From NCBI GenBank assembly GCA_947497245.1, contig CANMFO010000003.1, positions 124,001 to 188,000 on the forward strand: 64,000 nt of DNA, given 5' to 3'. Position numbers and translations under genes: made by a program. The notes below the pieces were generated by a model that saw nothing but the letters and a program-made list of their open reading frames with translations, searched no databases and was not told the DNA's origin. Positions 1-8,804 of this stretch are shown piece after piece. The first letter of the stretch is position 1. Each line of letters begins with the position of its first letter. The stretch comes from an uncultured Flavobacteriaceae bacterium. Its GTDB lineage: Bacteria > Bacteroidota > Bacteroidia > Flavobacteriales > Flavobacteriaceae.

Positions 1-821
1 ACCTGCTGACCGAGATGGATTTGGATCGATCCAGAAAATTTGCGGCCGAAATAGAAAAGCTCAATACCGATCGACGTGGAATGGATCAGGAAATTACCCA
101 GGAAGCCCTTTTGCAGATACAGGAAAATGGGGAGGAGGATCGGTTTACCTCAGTGGTATACAATGAGAATTGGCACAAAGGGGTCATTGGCATTGTCGCT
201 TCCCGCTTGACGGAAACCTATTACCGTCCCACCCTGGTCTTTACCAAAAGTGGGGATAAATTGGCGGCCTCCGCACGCTCGGTCAAGGGTTTCGATGTGT
301 ACCATGCCCTGCAAGGATGCCAAGACCATATTGAACAGTTTGGAGGGCACAAGTACGCGGCCGGGCTGACCTTGCGTGAAGATCGGTTTAAAACCTTTAA
401 GGAGAGGTTCGAAAAGGTCGTTGCGGAAAGCATAGACCCCAAGCTGCTGATTCCGGAGATCAAGGTAGATGCCGTAATCGAATTCAAGAACATTGATTCA
501 AAATTGATGCGAATCATCAAACAGTTTGCCCCTTTTGGCCCTGAAAACAGGACGCCTGTTTTTATGGCAGAGAATTTAAGGGATACGGGATATGCCAAAG
601 GGGTCGGGGGAAATGGTGCGCATTTGAAGTGCAGGCTGTTTCAGGGCCCCGGTCCAATAAAAATGGCGGGACAACCTTCTTTTGATGCCATTGGTTTTAA
701 CATGGGCAATAAATTGGACAAGGTTTCCGACGATAAAACCATTGATGCGGTATTTGCTCTGGATGAAAATGAATGGCAAGGGAAGCTAAGTCTGCAACTC
801 AGGTTGAAGGACCTTCGATAG
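1..821 (+). CDS. recJ: Single-stranded-DNA-specific exonuclease RecJ, 3' part (5' end outside window)
   Basis: This is the C-terminal 272 or so residues of a RecJ-type 5'-3' single-strand exonuclease used in recombinational repair and mismatch repair. The frame is open from the first bases of the window, so the DHH catalytic half lies upstream. The visible part carries the DHHA1 domain with the GGHKYAAGLTL glycine-rich motif at about residues 110-120 of the visible chain, followed by the C-terminal OB-like segment (AVIEFKNID and the FGPENRTPVF stretch typical of RecJ). The stop codon lies inside the 3' end of the convergent lpxH gene, giving a 23-base tail-to-tail overlap. The family assignment is secure; the true start cannot be seen. 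Confidence 0.93.
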   Translation, partial: LLTEMDLDRSRKFAAEIEKLNTDRRGMDQEITQEALLQIQENGEEDRFTSVVYNENWHKGVIGIVASRLTETYYRPTLVFTKSGDKLAASARSVKGFDVYHALQGCQDHIEQFGGHKYAAGLTLREDRFKTFKERFEKVVAESIDPKLLIPEIKVDAVIEFKNIDSKLMRIIKQFAPFGPENRTPVFMAENLRDTGYAKGVGGNGAHLKCRLFQGPGPIKMAGQPSFDAIGFNMGNKLDKVSDDKTIDAVFALDENEWQGKLSLQLRLKDLR

Positions 822-1587
822 GGCCTTGGAACGTATTCAATGAAAGGCTTTCCCCATCAAAGACGCCATAGGTGTAATAGGAGATCCAGTCCCCAAGGTT
901 CACATATTTCGATTTTCCGTCCAAATCAATTTCCAGGGGAAGGTGGCGGTGTCCAAAAACAAAATAATCGTAGTGCCGCTGCTCTAGCTTTCGTTTGGCG
1001 TACTGTACCAGCCATTCTTTGTCCTCCCCTAAAAATTTAATGTCCCCATCCCCGGAGATCAGTTTGTTCTTTACGGAAAAATATTGCGCCAATCGAACGC
1101 CCCAGTCGGGGTGCAACCAGCGATAAAACCATTGGGAAACAGGGTGGGTGAACACTTTTTTCATGCGCTTGTACCCCTTGTCATGTGGACCAAGCCCATC
1201 GCCATGACCTACGAAAAAGGAGATTCCGTTTATGTTGTATTGTTGGGGTTTATGAAAAACCGGAATCTGCAGTTCTTCCTCAAAATAGCCGTTCATCCAA
1301 AGGTCGTGGTTGCCCACGAAATAATAAATGGGGATTCCAGCATCGGATATTTCGGCCAGTTTGCCCAAGGTCCGCGTAAATCCTTTCGGCACAACAGTTT
1401 TGTATTCCATCCAAAAATCGAACAGGTCTCCCAATAGAAAAATGACCGCTGCGTCGGTCTTGACCTCATCCAACCAGGCGACGAACTTTTTTTCCCTTGG
1501 CCTGCTTTGCTCCATGGTGGGCGCGCCCAAGTGATTGTCACTTGCGAAATACACTTTTTTACCGGGAGGGACGGTTATCGATTCCAT
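799..1587 (-). CDS. lpxH: UDP-2,3-diacylglucosamine diphosphatase
   Basis: A calcineurin-like metallophosphoesterase of 262 residues. LpxH hydrolyses UDP-2,3-diacylglucosamine to lipid X and UMP at the inner face of the cytoplasmic membrane, the fourth step of lipid A synthesis. The metal-binding motifs appear in order: SDNHLG (D17, H19), GDLFDFW (D54), GNHD (N93, H94, D95), GHGD (H128) and GHRHLP near the C-terminus. The length fits Bacteroidota LpxH. It runs toward recJ with overlapping 3' ends and is followed upstream by queD on the same strand after a 36-base gap. A related YbbF/LpxH-like phosphoesterase is the only realistic alternative. Confidence 0.9.
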   Translation of the reverse strand: MESITVPPGKKVYFASDNHLGAPTMEQSRPREKKFVAWLDEVKTDAAVIFLLGDLFDFWMEYKTVVPKGFTRTLGKLAEISDAGIPIYYFVGNHDLWMNGYFEEELQIPVFHKPQQYNINGISFFVGHGDGLGPHDKGYKRMKKVFTHPVSQWFYRWLHPDWGVRLAQYFSVKNKLISGDGDIKFLGEDKEWLVQYAKRKLEQRHYDYFVFGHRHLPLEIDLDGKSKYVNLGDWISYYTYGVFDGESLSLNTFQGPIEGPST

Positions 1588-1623
1588 TGGTCTGTAAAGA
1601 TAAGCAAAAGCCCTTTGGGCAAA

Positions 1624-2079
1624 TTAATGGGGGTTGTCCGAGGCAAACCACTCCGCAAAGGAAGTTTCGGTCTCTTGGAGTTTTAGGGAATGTAATTTGA
1701 CGTTTTCCGGTAGTCGTCTCCCTATTTTTACGGCGAAGTCGATGACCATATTTTCACTCGTGGGCTGATATTCGGCCAAGATCACTTTGTGGCCCCGTTC
1801 ATCCAGTTCCTTGGCCAATTCGATATGGGGCGTATTCTTGTTGAAGACCGTGGCGTGGTCGAAGGCATTCACGACTTCTTCCTTGACAATTTTTTTTAGG
1901 TCCCCGAAGTCGATGACCATGCCCAACTTCACATGGGAAGTGTCCGAAATAGGGGTCCCGATGACGGTTACGGAAAGTTTGTAGCTATGACCGTGAACGT
2001 TCCGGCATTTGCCATCGTACCCGTATAGCGCATGACCGGTCTCAAAAGTAAATTGCTTGGTGATCCTAATGTTGCCCAT
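1624..2079 (-). CDS. queD: 6-carboxy-5,6,7,8-tetrahydropterin synthase (QueD/PTPS family)
   Basis: A 151-residue protein of the 6-pyruvoyl tetrahydropterin synthase fold. QueD makes 6-carboxytetrahydropterin from dihydroneopterin triphosphate, an early step toward the 7-deazapurine of queuosine tRNA. Zinc ligands are visible as H16 (FETGHAL) and H29/H31 in the NVHGHSY motif, and the putative catalytic cysteine is C25 (GKCRN). The later DHATVFN and PTSENMV motifs that complete the active site are also present. Bacteria with this family usually use it for queuosine rather than biopterin, so queD is preferred to a true PTPS, but sequence reading alone cannot separate them completely. Confidence 0.85.
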   Translation of the reverse strand: MGNIRITKQFTFETGHALYGYDGKCRNVHGHSYKLSVTVIGTPISDTSHVKLGMVIDFGDLKKIVKEEVVNAFDHATVFNKNTPHIELAKELDERGHKVILAEYQPTSENMVIDFAVKIGRRLPENVKLHSLKLQETETSFAEWFASDNPH

Positions 2080-2145
2080 GGTATCCTGTTGGAAGGCAAA
2101 GGTAGGGATTCTATCAAAAATGGACAGCGGGATAGGGTGCGGCCA

Positions 2146-2568
2146 TCAATCGATTACGATATTGGGGTCGCCCTCCAGAAGCTTTACATGACAACAGTCG
2201 GCACCCACAACGAATTCTGCACGCACCACCTCTTTTTCCGAAATAAAACCGGTGAAGCGGACCTTCAGGCTTTTGTTCCTGTATTCCTTTGAACGGGCAT
2301 CGGTAAAAATCGGATAGGAACCTTCCAACCTGAGTTGCTCCATTTCACGTTGATCTATCACAGGGGTAATATCCTCCCCGGTCGCGGAATTGACGACTTC
2401 AAAACGGTCCAACGGAACGACCACCCCGGAGCCATCCTTTACGCTCACCGCCACCGTACGAAAATCCTCCGTGCACAGGACTATCCTGCAGTCTTTAGTT
2501 CCATTGTCGTCATCGGAACATCCTAGCGACAAGAGGGCGACAAAGAACAAACCAAATATTTTCTGCAT
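2146..2568 (-). CDS. Hypothetical lipoprotein
   Basis: A small exported protein of 140 residues counted from the MQKIFG start. The N-terminus has a short basic start, a hydrophobic core (IFGLFFVALLSLG) and a lipobox cysteine followed by SDDDNG, the acidic Bacteroidota signal that often directs lipoproteins to the outer membrane or surface. An in-frame ATG at 2577 and another at 2595 would add residues before the signal core and are less likely starts. The mature part is predicted beta-rich, with several additional cysteines (CRIVLC and GADCCH), but I recognise no family. It sits between queD and a small membrane-peptide ORF on the same strand. Confidence 0.7.
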   Translation of the reverse strand: MQKIFGLFFVALLSLGCSDDDNGTKDCRIVLCTEDFRTVAVSVKDGSGVVVPLDRFEVVNSATGEDITPVIDQREMEQLRLEGSYPIFTDARSKEYRNKSLKVRFTGFISEKEVVRAEFVVGADCCHVKLLEGDPNIVID

Positions 2569-2639
2569 AGTGCCCATGTTTCTTGAAGGATGCAAAAATA
2601 GGCCAAGGGTTGCCTTAAAAGCAGTACAATCTTTGCCGA

Positions 2640-2753
2640 TCAGCGTTTAAACCTTCTTCGGGTGCGAATTCGGTTCACAAAGTACACGATGACCACGAAA
2701 AGGGCCAAGATGGGAAAGATAAGATCTCCGTTGAGAAAATTTAAAATGTCCAT
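2640..2753 (-). CDS. Small single-pass membrane protein (37 aa)
   Basis: A short ORF starting MDILNFLNGDLIFPILALF, with about 20 hydrophobic residues followed by a strongly basic tail ending RIRTRRRFKR. That is the layout of a one-helix inner-membrane peptide with N-out, C-in topology by the positive-inside rule. ATG and TGA are clean and it fits the gap between the lipoprotein gene and the enoyl-CoA hydratase family gene without overlap. No family is recognised. The evidence is only composition and placement, so it may be a chance ORF, although the helix-plus-basic-tail pattern is unusual for random sequence. Confidence 0.5.
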   Translation of the reverse strand: MDILNFLNGDLIFPILALFVVIVYFVNRIRTRRRFKR

Positions 2754-2794
2754 GGGATAGTTTAAAGGAATAGAACGGCAACAGCTCCACTTTA

Positions 2795-3562
2795 TTACTT
2801 TTTATATTGGGACAATGCATTTTTGGTAAATTCCGACAGGACCAATTTTCCAGTGATGGCGGCTCTATCGATCAGCAATTGGTCCCAATGGCCGGTGCCT
2901 TCCCAGAGGACATTTTTCCACTCCTTTAGGGCCTCCGGATTATAGGCCGCGAGTTTTTGTGCAAAGAAATGAAGTTCCCTGTCCAGTTCGTCCAGGGTCT
3001 CGAAGACTTTGGAGAACAACCCTTTTTCCTGTGCCCAATACGCATTTTTCCATTCTGTGGGGGAGAGCGATAGGTCGGAAAGGGCGGCCTTTCCCAGTTT
3101 TCGTTCCACTGCAGGGGCAATCACCAAAGGAGCGATGCCAATGGTCAGTTCCGAAAGGCGAACGGCGGCGTTCACGGAAGCAAAGGTATAATCGCAGGCG
3201 GCAGCAAGGCCTACTCCTCCGCCAACGGTCTTTCCCTGCACACGGCCAATGATTACTTTTTTACAGCTTCGCATGGCATTGATTACGTTTGCAAATCCAC
3301 TAAAAAAAAGGTTTCCCTCCTCCAAATTTTGGATGGCCATCAACTCATCGAACGACGCGCCCCCGCAGAAGGCGCGATCTCCCTCCGATCTTAACACAAC
3401 AACAGTAATGGCTTCATTTTCGGAAAGCTTGTGGAATTCTTCGGTAAGCCTGTCCAAAAGTTCCGCGACAAAGGAATTTCCGGCCGGGTGGCCAAATTCT
3501 ACCGTAGCTACCTTGTTTTCTATCGTGGTATACAGGCTTCCGTTTTTTCTAGTTGTACCCAT
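2795..3562 (-). CDS. Enoyl-CoA hydratase/isomerase family protein
   Basis: A 255-residue crotonase-fold protein. It retains the oxyanion-hole segments of the superfamily: the GDRAFCGGASFDEL stretch at about residues 60-72 and the GKTVGGGVGLAAACDYTFAS stretch at about 109-128. The SELTIGIAP segment follows, where crotonases vary their catalytic acids; here it is SELTIGI rather than PEI.LG. The family includes enoyl-CoA hydratases, methylglutaconyl-CoA hydratases of leucine breakdown and dehydratase-like members. In Bacteroidota, a methylglutaconyl-CoA hydratase-like role is common for proteins of this length, but I cannot fix the substrate. It lies just downstream of a MATE exporter gene on the same strand. 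Confidence 0.82.
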   Translation of the reverse strand: MGTTRKNGSLYTTIENKVATVEFGHPAGNSFVAELLDRLTEEFHKLSENEAITVVVLRSEGDRAFCGGASFDELMAIQNLEEGNLFFSGFANVINAMRSCKKVIIGRVQGKTVGGGVGLAAACDYTFASVNAAVRLSELTIGIAPLVIAPAVERKLGKAALSDLSLSPTEWKNAYWAQEKGLFSKVFETLDELDRELHFFAQKLAAYNPEALKEWKNVLWEGTGHWDQLLIDRAAITGKLVLSEFTKNALSQYKK

Positions 3563-3583
3563 TTGATCCGATTTTCTCCAAAA

Positions 3584-4918
3584 TTAAACGTTTTGTAACA
3601 GGGGCCGAAACTTTCTCCGAAACTTCCAGACCAGTGCGCCCCCGCGGATGACCATCCAAAGGGTGAAGGCAACCCATATTCCGGAAAGCCCCCAATGCAT
3701 ATACCTTCCCAGGAACAAAAGGGGCACAAAACCCAAAAAGGTGGCCAAAAGGAGCACGTTCCGAAGGTATTTCATCTCGCCCAGGCCTTTAAAGAGACCA
3801 TCAAAAACAAAGGCAAGGGTATTCATCGGTAGCCCCAAGATCAAAATGAAGAAAATAGAATAAAATGCGTCCAGGACAATGGACTCATTGGAAAACAGAC
3901 GTCCAATGGGACGATAAAAAACAAAGCACAGGACAAGCAGGACCACACTGACCATAAGCCCGTAGGATATGATCTTTTTCGCCAATTTCCACAACCCCCC
4001 ATAGTCTTTGGCACCGAGCAACCGGCCCCCCATGATATTTCCGGCGGCTCCGTAGCCATCGATAAAAAAGGCAGCGAACAACCATAGGTTTATGGCTATG
4101 GTATGGGCGCCGATATACTGGTCTCCCAGGGCGGTGGCCTCCCGAACGGCCAAAATAAGGGCAATGTTCAGGGCCAGTGCGCGTACGAAAAGATTCAGGC
4201 TCATCACGATCAACCTGTTGAGTTCCGGATGCAATGGAAATCGCAATTTTAGGCTGATATCGGTTTTGGTAATCAAAAGAACAAAGGCCATGATAGCCAT
4301 GATGGCCTGCGCAATCAGACTGGCCCAAGCCGCACCCTCCAAATACATTGGTTCGAGCCACCCATCAATGCCGTATACGAGGACAAGATCCAGTACCACG
4401 TTCAAAATGGCGCCCGTAATCGCAATGAGCATGGGCCAGAAAGTATTCTGCAACCCCCTAAAAATGCCCATGACCGCAAAAACAAAAAGAGTGAGGGGAA
4501 ACCCCCATACCCGGATGGAATAATAGCTTATGCAATAGGCCAGGATCTTGCCGGAAGCGTTCAGCAGTTGAAAGATTTCATCTATTACAAAAATAGTGGA
4601 CAAAAGGATCAGGATGCTCAGGCCCATGTTCAAGGCAATGGCCTGGGCGGGGAGTGTCTTAACCTCCGCCAACCGACCGGCCCCCAAATACTGGGAAATG
4701 ATCGCGGAAATGGCCGAACGGGTCTGGCCCAAAACCCAGATCAGCATGGACAAAAAAGAGCCGACGATCCCCGCGGCGGCCAATGATTCGAGTCCATCTA
4801 CCGGGATATTGCCCACGATCGCCGTATCCGTAATCGAAAGAAAAGGTTCGGCAATTCCAGCAATGGTGGCCGGAATGGCCAAATTATTGATGGTCCTGAA
4901 CGTAATGGCGGTTTTCAA
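3584..4918 (-). CDS. MATE family efflux transporter (DinF-like)
   Basis: A 444-residue polytopic protein with about 12 hydrophobic segments arranged as two MatE halves. The first helix region carries the IPATIAGIAEPFLSITDTAIVG motif pattern of the DinF branch of the MATE family, which exports cationic drugs or metabolites by proton or sodium antiport. The N-terminus is cytoplasmic and short, and length fits the family. The gene starts 11 bases after the stop codon of the adjacent acetyltransferase on the same strand, so the two are probably co-transcribed. No substrate can be inferred. Confidence 0.9.
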   Translation of the reverse strand: MKTAITFRTINNLAIPATIAGIAEPFLSITDTAIVGNIPVDGLESLAAAGIVGSFLSMLIWVLGQTRSAISAIISQYLGAGRLAEVKTLPAQAIALNMGLSILILLSTIFVIDEIFQLLNASGKILAYCISYYSIRVWGFPLTLFVFAVMGIFRGLQNTFWPMLIAITGAILNVVLDLVLVYGIDGWLEPMYLEGAAWASLIAQAIMAIMAFVLLITKTDISLKLRFPLHPELNRLIVMSLNLFVRALALNIALILAVREATALGDQYIGAHTIAINLWLFAAFFIDGYGAAGNIMGGRLLGAKDYGGLWKLAKKIISYGLMVSVVLLVLCFVFYRPIGRLFSNESIVLDAFYSIFFILILGLPMNTLAFVFDGLFKGLGEMKYLRNVLLLATFLGFVPLLFLGRYMHWGLSGIWVAFTLWMVIRGGALVWKFRRKFRPLLQNV

Positions 4919-4929
4919 TGCGAATGCCT

Positions 4930-5430
4930 TTAGAGTACAAGTTCATAACAATGGAATGGGTGCCCACTCTGCTCGGGGAAGAAAATATCACCAAGTTTTT
5001 GATAGCCCCTGGCCTCATAGAACCTTTGGTTGCGGGGATTTTGGCTGAAGGTGTCCAAACGTATGGAGACCGCCCCCCTTTCCTTGGCCCGATCTTCTGC
5101 GAAGGCCATCAACCGCTGGGCATAACCCTTTCCCTGCCGATCCGGGTGTACCGCCAACCTGTGGATGTATATGTTGTTCCGGTTCGGGGTGAGCCATTCG
5201 ACCGGAAGGTATTCCTCATCCATGAATGTGGAAATGACAATGCTGCCGATCAATTGGCCTTCGATTTCCATTACAAATAACTCTTCTCTTTGGATGTCCC
5301 TTTCAAAGGAAGCGGAATTGGGGTAATGTTCGTTCCATTGATAGATTCCCTTTTTCTCCATCATCTTGGCACAAGCCCTGGTCAAACGTAAAATATCAGG
5401 TATTTCAGGTATCTTTGCACTTCGAATCAT
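4930..5430 (-). CDS. GNAT family N-acetyltransferase
   Basis: A 166-residue GCN5-related acetyltransferase. The acetyl-CoA pyrophosphate-binding motif A is clear in AVHPDRQGKGYAQRLM (Q/R-x-x-G-x-G/A pattern) at about residues 92-107, preceded by the LIGSIVIS beta-strand and followed by the IRLDTFSQNPRNQRFYEARGYQ segment (motif B) typical of small-molecule or protein N-acetyltransferases. The acceptor is unknown. It is the upstream gene of a probable pair with the MATE exporter and is divergent from the UspA-type gene, with a 139-base shared promoter region. Confidence 0.88.
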   Translation of the reverse strand: MIRSAKIPEIPDILRLTRACAKMMEKKGIYQWNEHYPNSASFERDIQREELFVMEIEGQLIGSIVISTFMDEEYLPVEWLTPNRNNIYIHRLAVHPDRQGKGYAQRLMAFAEDRAKERGAVSIRLDTFSQNPRNQRFYEARGYQKLGDIFFPEQSGHPFHCYELVL

Positions 5431-5569
5431 TTATGCATTCATTTAAGTTGTAAATTTAAAGTATAAATAAACAACCGACGGTACGAAATGAACCCGAAAC
5501 AGAACGGATATGTTCCATCAAGTTCATCGGCGAAACGCTTCTTACCCGAACCCTGATACGCTTTAACAG

Positions 5570-6367
5570 ATGAAAAGTATTCTCGTTCCCATTGGCACCA
5601 ATCCCGAATCGCACGCTACCTTACAATACGCGGTGGACTTCGCTTCCGAATTTTCCTCGACCATTTATGTGATGGAGGTATTTAGTGTAAGCTCCAAGAC
5701 AGGCGGTTTGTCGAACATCTCCGAAAAGGTCTCCAAAAGCAGCAAAGAGCACATGCGCGAGGTCATCGATAAAATAGACCCGAAAAATGTGGATATCAAA
5801 ATAGCCACCTACAATGGCGATATTGTGGACGGGTTAAAGGACATTGACAAAGAGCTTGGCATCGATCTCATTATCATATCACCAAGGAGCAATGATATCA
5901 AGGAAGAGCTATATTTGGGCTACACCTCGGGCAAGATCGTCAAGCGGACCGATATCCCCACCCTCATCGTTCCCAAGGGAACCCCCTTTGCCCCTTTTGG
6001 CAGCGTTCTCACCGCGTTCAAATCCGGTGTACTGAAGCGGAAAAGGATTTTGGACCCCTTGGTGGCCATTCAAAATCGGTTCAAGCCCATTGTGAACCTC
6101 CTTTTGGTAAAGACACCGGGCTATTCCGATGAAGACCTGAAAGTGAACCCTGCTTTAATGGACATCAGCTCACACCTTACGATTACTGAAAACCCTACCA
6201 CCTATTTAGGGGTCACGGAACACTTTCGATCGCATCACCCCGATCTGCTCTGTGTATTCAGAAGAAAGCGGGGCTTTTTCAAGAAATTATGGGAATCCAA
6301 TACCATCCTGAAATCGGAATTCTATGCGCCCATTCCGGTCTTGATCCTGCCGGAAATGAAAAAGTAG
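5570..6367 (+). CDS. Universal stress protein (UspA family, tandem domain)
   Basis: A 265-residue protein built of an N-terminal UspA domain (about 1-138) and a more divergent second half (about 143-265). The first domain starts with the usual MKSILVPIGTN strand and ends with GKIVKRTDIPTLIVPKG, matching the end of Usp folds (S/G-x-x-hydrophobic-x4-PhLhV). The canonical ATP-binding pattern G2xG9xG(S/T) is not clear, so nucleotide binding is uncertain. It opens the co-directional group that continues through 11.7 kb but is separated from the next firm gene by about 490 bases, so it may be its own transcript. Confidence 0.85.
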   Translation: MKSILVPIGTNPESHATLQYAVDFASEFSSTIYVMEVFSVSSKTGGLSNISEKVSKSSKEHMREVIDKIDPKNVDIKIATYNGDIVDGLKDIDKELGIDLIIISPRSNDIKEELYLGYTSGKIVKRTDIPTLIVPKGTPFAPFGSVLTAFKSGVLKRKRILDPLVAIQNRFKPIVNLLLVKTPGYSDEDLKVNPALMDISSHLTITENPTTYLGVTEHFRSHHPDLLCVFRRKRGFFKKLWESNTILKSEFYAPIPVLILPEMKK

Positions 6368-6635
6368 TATGAATGCCCAATGTCATGGGGCGTAAAAGCA
6401 CCTTCCTTTGAAGCATCCCCGGGGCGGATCCCTCTGTCCACCTCAATACGGGGAACCCAAAACCGCTCTTTCCCTGCGCTTGGATATGTGCGCCCAGTTC
6501 TAAATACCTGCACTTCTCCCATTTTCCGGCCTTAGGGGTAAAATTTCTTCCTGAGCGGAAAAAAATCCCAATCCGATGTCCCGAAACCAAGTTTGGTACA
6601 GATATACCTGTACTCACCATCAAAATACATGAACT

Positions 6636-6836
6636 ATGCACATGGGGCAGCACTTTTTTAGAAAAGGTCAATCGATATGGACCAAACCCATCATCGAATA
6701 CGACCAAAGTAAAATGGACCAGTTGGTCACGGAGATCGTAACTGCCGAAAACGAGACGGACCAGATTCTGTTGCGGGACATGGGGACGAAGGACATTTCC
6801 ATGGAGACCGCCCTATACCTCATTTTACATTCCTGA
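6636..6836 (+). CDS. Small hypothetical protein (66 aa)
   Basis: An ORF of 66 codons in the gap between the UspA-type gene and the coiled-coil membrane protein gene, ending 19 bases before the latter. Its ATG follows an in-frame TGA almost directly, so the start cannot lie further upstream. The protein is soluble, acidic in the middle (about residues 20-45) and has no recognised motif. An overlapping opposite-strand ORF of the same length exists (6668-6868), but the plus-strand frame has the more protein-like composition and fits the direction and tight spacing of its neighbours. Confidence is modest. Confidence 0.4.
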   Translation: MHMGQHFFRKGQSIWTKPIIEYDQSKMDQLVTEIVTAENETDQILLRDMGTKDISMETALYLILHS

Positions 6837-6855
6837 CCGATCCAAAACCTATTCC

Positions 6856-8064
6856 ATGGTATTTTCAAATCAACAGCTCAAGAACATGGCGTATCGTGCA
6901 GCAAACCTGGGCATGGAGCCCCGGGGGGATTATATGCTGGATGAAAAGAAGATCATGAACGGTTACAAGACCAAGAAGTACTCGCTCAATGAGAAAATGG
7001 GCGATCTGGGGGTTTCCCTGGCCGAAAGCAGTCGAAAAATGGAGGTTATCAAAAGCCAATTGTCCAAGGAAGTAGCTACGCGCAACAAAGCTGCGGAAGC
7101 ATCGATCGAACGGGATATGGAAACCATGAAAGCTGAAATCCATTCCCAAAAAAAGGATGTCAAAAACCACATTCGTCGGTGTCAGTTAAATGGAGATGCC
7201 CTAACGCTTGGATTCAATGTAGATGAGATTACCTCTGCCGCCGATTTCGAGGCGCCAAAAGAGGTACGGCCCAGGGTGGCCCCGAAAAAAGGCCCAAAAA
7301 GGATACCGATGTGGGCCCTCTATATAGTGGAGGTGCTCTTCATTTTTGGGGAAGGGATACTTTTCTACAATATTTTGACGGAAACACACGATTTTCCGGT
7401 GATCATTTTACGGAGCGTTTTTTTCATACCCATTGTTTTTGCCGCCAGTTTTCTTACCTCCAGGAAAATATCCTTGAAATGGGTCTGGCTTCCCATTTTA
7501 CTTATCCTAGGGGTGTACGCGATTCTGGGCTTTACCGTTGTGGAATGGTTTTTAGAGTCAAAAACACTGGACGGCACACTTACTTTTTCGGCCTTTTTCA
7601 TTAAAAATGGGTTTTTGATCCTGGGAGCGCTCATGATGGTTACCCTGGCCCTTTTCTTGACCAACGCGGTGCGGAGCATCTATAACCATCGGGACAACAA
7701 AAAGAAAATAAAAGTACCCCCTCCGGCATCGGAACCCACGGAAAAGACCCCGCAACAGCTCGATTTGGAGTTCAAACTTTCCGAACTCAAGGGGTCTTAC
7801 AAGAGGTTGAGGACCTTGGAAAGTCGATTGGCGGAGCTACAGGACCACGGAAAGGGCGAATTCAAGCGAATTTTGCAGGATGTTGCCATTCTGGAGGGAA
7901 AAACGGATGAGATTTCGGCCCGGATCGGGAATTGTGAAAAGGAGTTGGATATCCTGGAAATCAGTTCTTCAGAAGAAATTGATAAGTACAGGGAGCATTT
8001 TGAAAATTACAACGACGGAAACTCACCCATTCAATGGAAGGTCTTTGATTTTACCCATATATAG
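6856..8064 (+). CDS. Coiled-coil protein with four central membrane helices, unknown function
   Basis: A 402-residue protein of unusual layout. Residues 45-110 are charged and helix-forming, suggesting a coiled coil. A basic linker rich in Pro and Lys (about 133-150) follows. Four hydrophobic segments lie at about 151-173, 181-201, 209-233 and 249-270. After a second Lys/Pro-rich linker, residues 300-390 again look like a long coiled coil. Both long arms would be cytoplasmic if the basic linkers stay inside. I recognise no family. The gene is the first firm member of a tight run (7 bases to the lipoprotein gene, then 2 bases to the next membrane gene) that ends with a class A PBP-like gene, so a role in envelope assembly or sensing is inferred from context only. 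Confidence 0.8.
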   Translation: MVFSNQQLKNMAYRAANLGMEPRGDYMLDEKKIMNGYKTKKYSLNEKMGDLGVSLAESSRKMEVIKSQLSKEVATRNKAAEASIERDMETMKAEIHSQKKDVKNHIRRCQLNGDALTLGFNVDEITSAADFEAPKEVRPRVAPKKGPKRIPMWALYIVEVLFIFGEGILFYNILTETHDFPVIILRSVFFIPIVFAASFLTSRKISLKWVWLPILLILGVYAILGFTVVEWFLESKTLDGTLTFSAFFIKNGFLILGALMMVTLALFLTNAVRSIYNHRDNKKKIKVPPPASEPTEKTPQQLDLEFKLSELKGSYKRLRTLESRLAELQDHGKGEFKRILQDVAILEGKTDEISARIGNCEKELDILEISSSEEIDKYREHFENYNDGNSPIQWKVFDFTHI

Positions 8065-8070
8065 TGAACT

Positions 8071-8802
8071 ATGAAAAAAACCACCGTTTTGGGCATTTTG
8101 GCCCTTTGTTCGATTCTGTTCAGTGCTTGTGATACCGAGTGCAAAAATGTTACCAGTAAGAACATCACCGTACTGGTGGATGCGACGGATACCTTGTTGG
8201 TACAAAGGGCAAAGTACGAACTCCGGAAGGAAAATTTTAAACAGCTTGTTTCCAAAAAGCTGGGTCTGGACGATCAGCCAGACTGTTTTACCATTAACTA
8301 CGATTTTGGCATTATCTCCACCTATAGTTACTATAACCCGGTGTCTACCCAGCTATCACACACCAATTGGGGGCAGGCAAAGAACAAACTGGTACTGGGC
8401 TGGCGCAATTTTTATGAGGCGCACGAGGGGAACCTCACAAGCCTTGACTCCGTGGGCGATATGGAAAACACCTCCTTGTTTCCAACCCTTATGAAGGCCA
8501 TCAATAAATCGGAGGGCACGATCGTTGTAGTGAGCGACCTTATCGAGAACAATGCCGCGGTGAACTTTTATAAAAACCCTCCTACGACCTTAGAGCAAAT
8601 GGAAAAGGCCTATCAGAAAATGGAAAGTTATTATTTGCCCGATAAGGTGAATCCCCGTTCCGGGACAGAGGTCCTTTTCATTGTAATGTCCAAACCCAAG
8701 GATTCCCATGTGGCCCATAAGGCCCGGGCGTTCTGGAAGTATGCCCTGGTAGAACATCTGCGGCTCAACGTCACCTTTGCCGATGGCATATCAACCCTGT
8801 AG
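8071..8802 (+). CDS. Lipoprotein with a probable VWA-like fold, unknown function
   Basis: A 243-residue exported protein. The signal ends in a lipobox (LFSAC, C20). The mature chain starts with a beta-strand and NITVLVDATDT, which resembles the DxSxS metal-site loop of von Willebrand factor A domains with threonines replacing serines (D37, T39, T41). A threonine near 134 (TSLFPTL) and an aspartate in IVVVSDLIEN (D156) sit where the other two parts of that site would be. Fold and metal binding are inference from motif order; no close family is recognised. The gene is tightly packed between two membrane-protein genes and probably acts with them and the PBP downstream. Confidence 0.78.
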   Translation: MKKTTVLGILALCSILFSACDTECKNVTSKNITVLVDATDTLLVQRAKYELRKENFKQLVSKKLGLDDQPDCFTINYDFGIISTYSYYNPVSTQLSHTNWGQAKNKLVLGWRNFYEAHEGNLTSLDSVGDMENTSLFPTLMKAINKSEGTIVVVSDLIENNAAVNFYKNPPTTLEQMEKAYQKMESYYLPDKVNPRSGTEVLFIVMSKPKDSHVAHKARAFWKYALVEHLRLNVTFADGISTL

Positions 8803-8804
8803 CC

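Noticed and set aside
6279-6707. Minus-strand ORF of 142 codons overlapping the end of the UspA-type gene
   Set aside because: Overlaps a good gene and conflicts with the co-directional small ORF; composition is unlike a protein.
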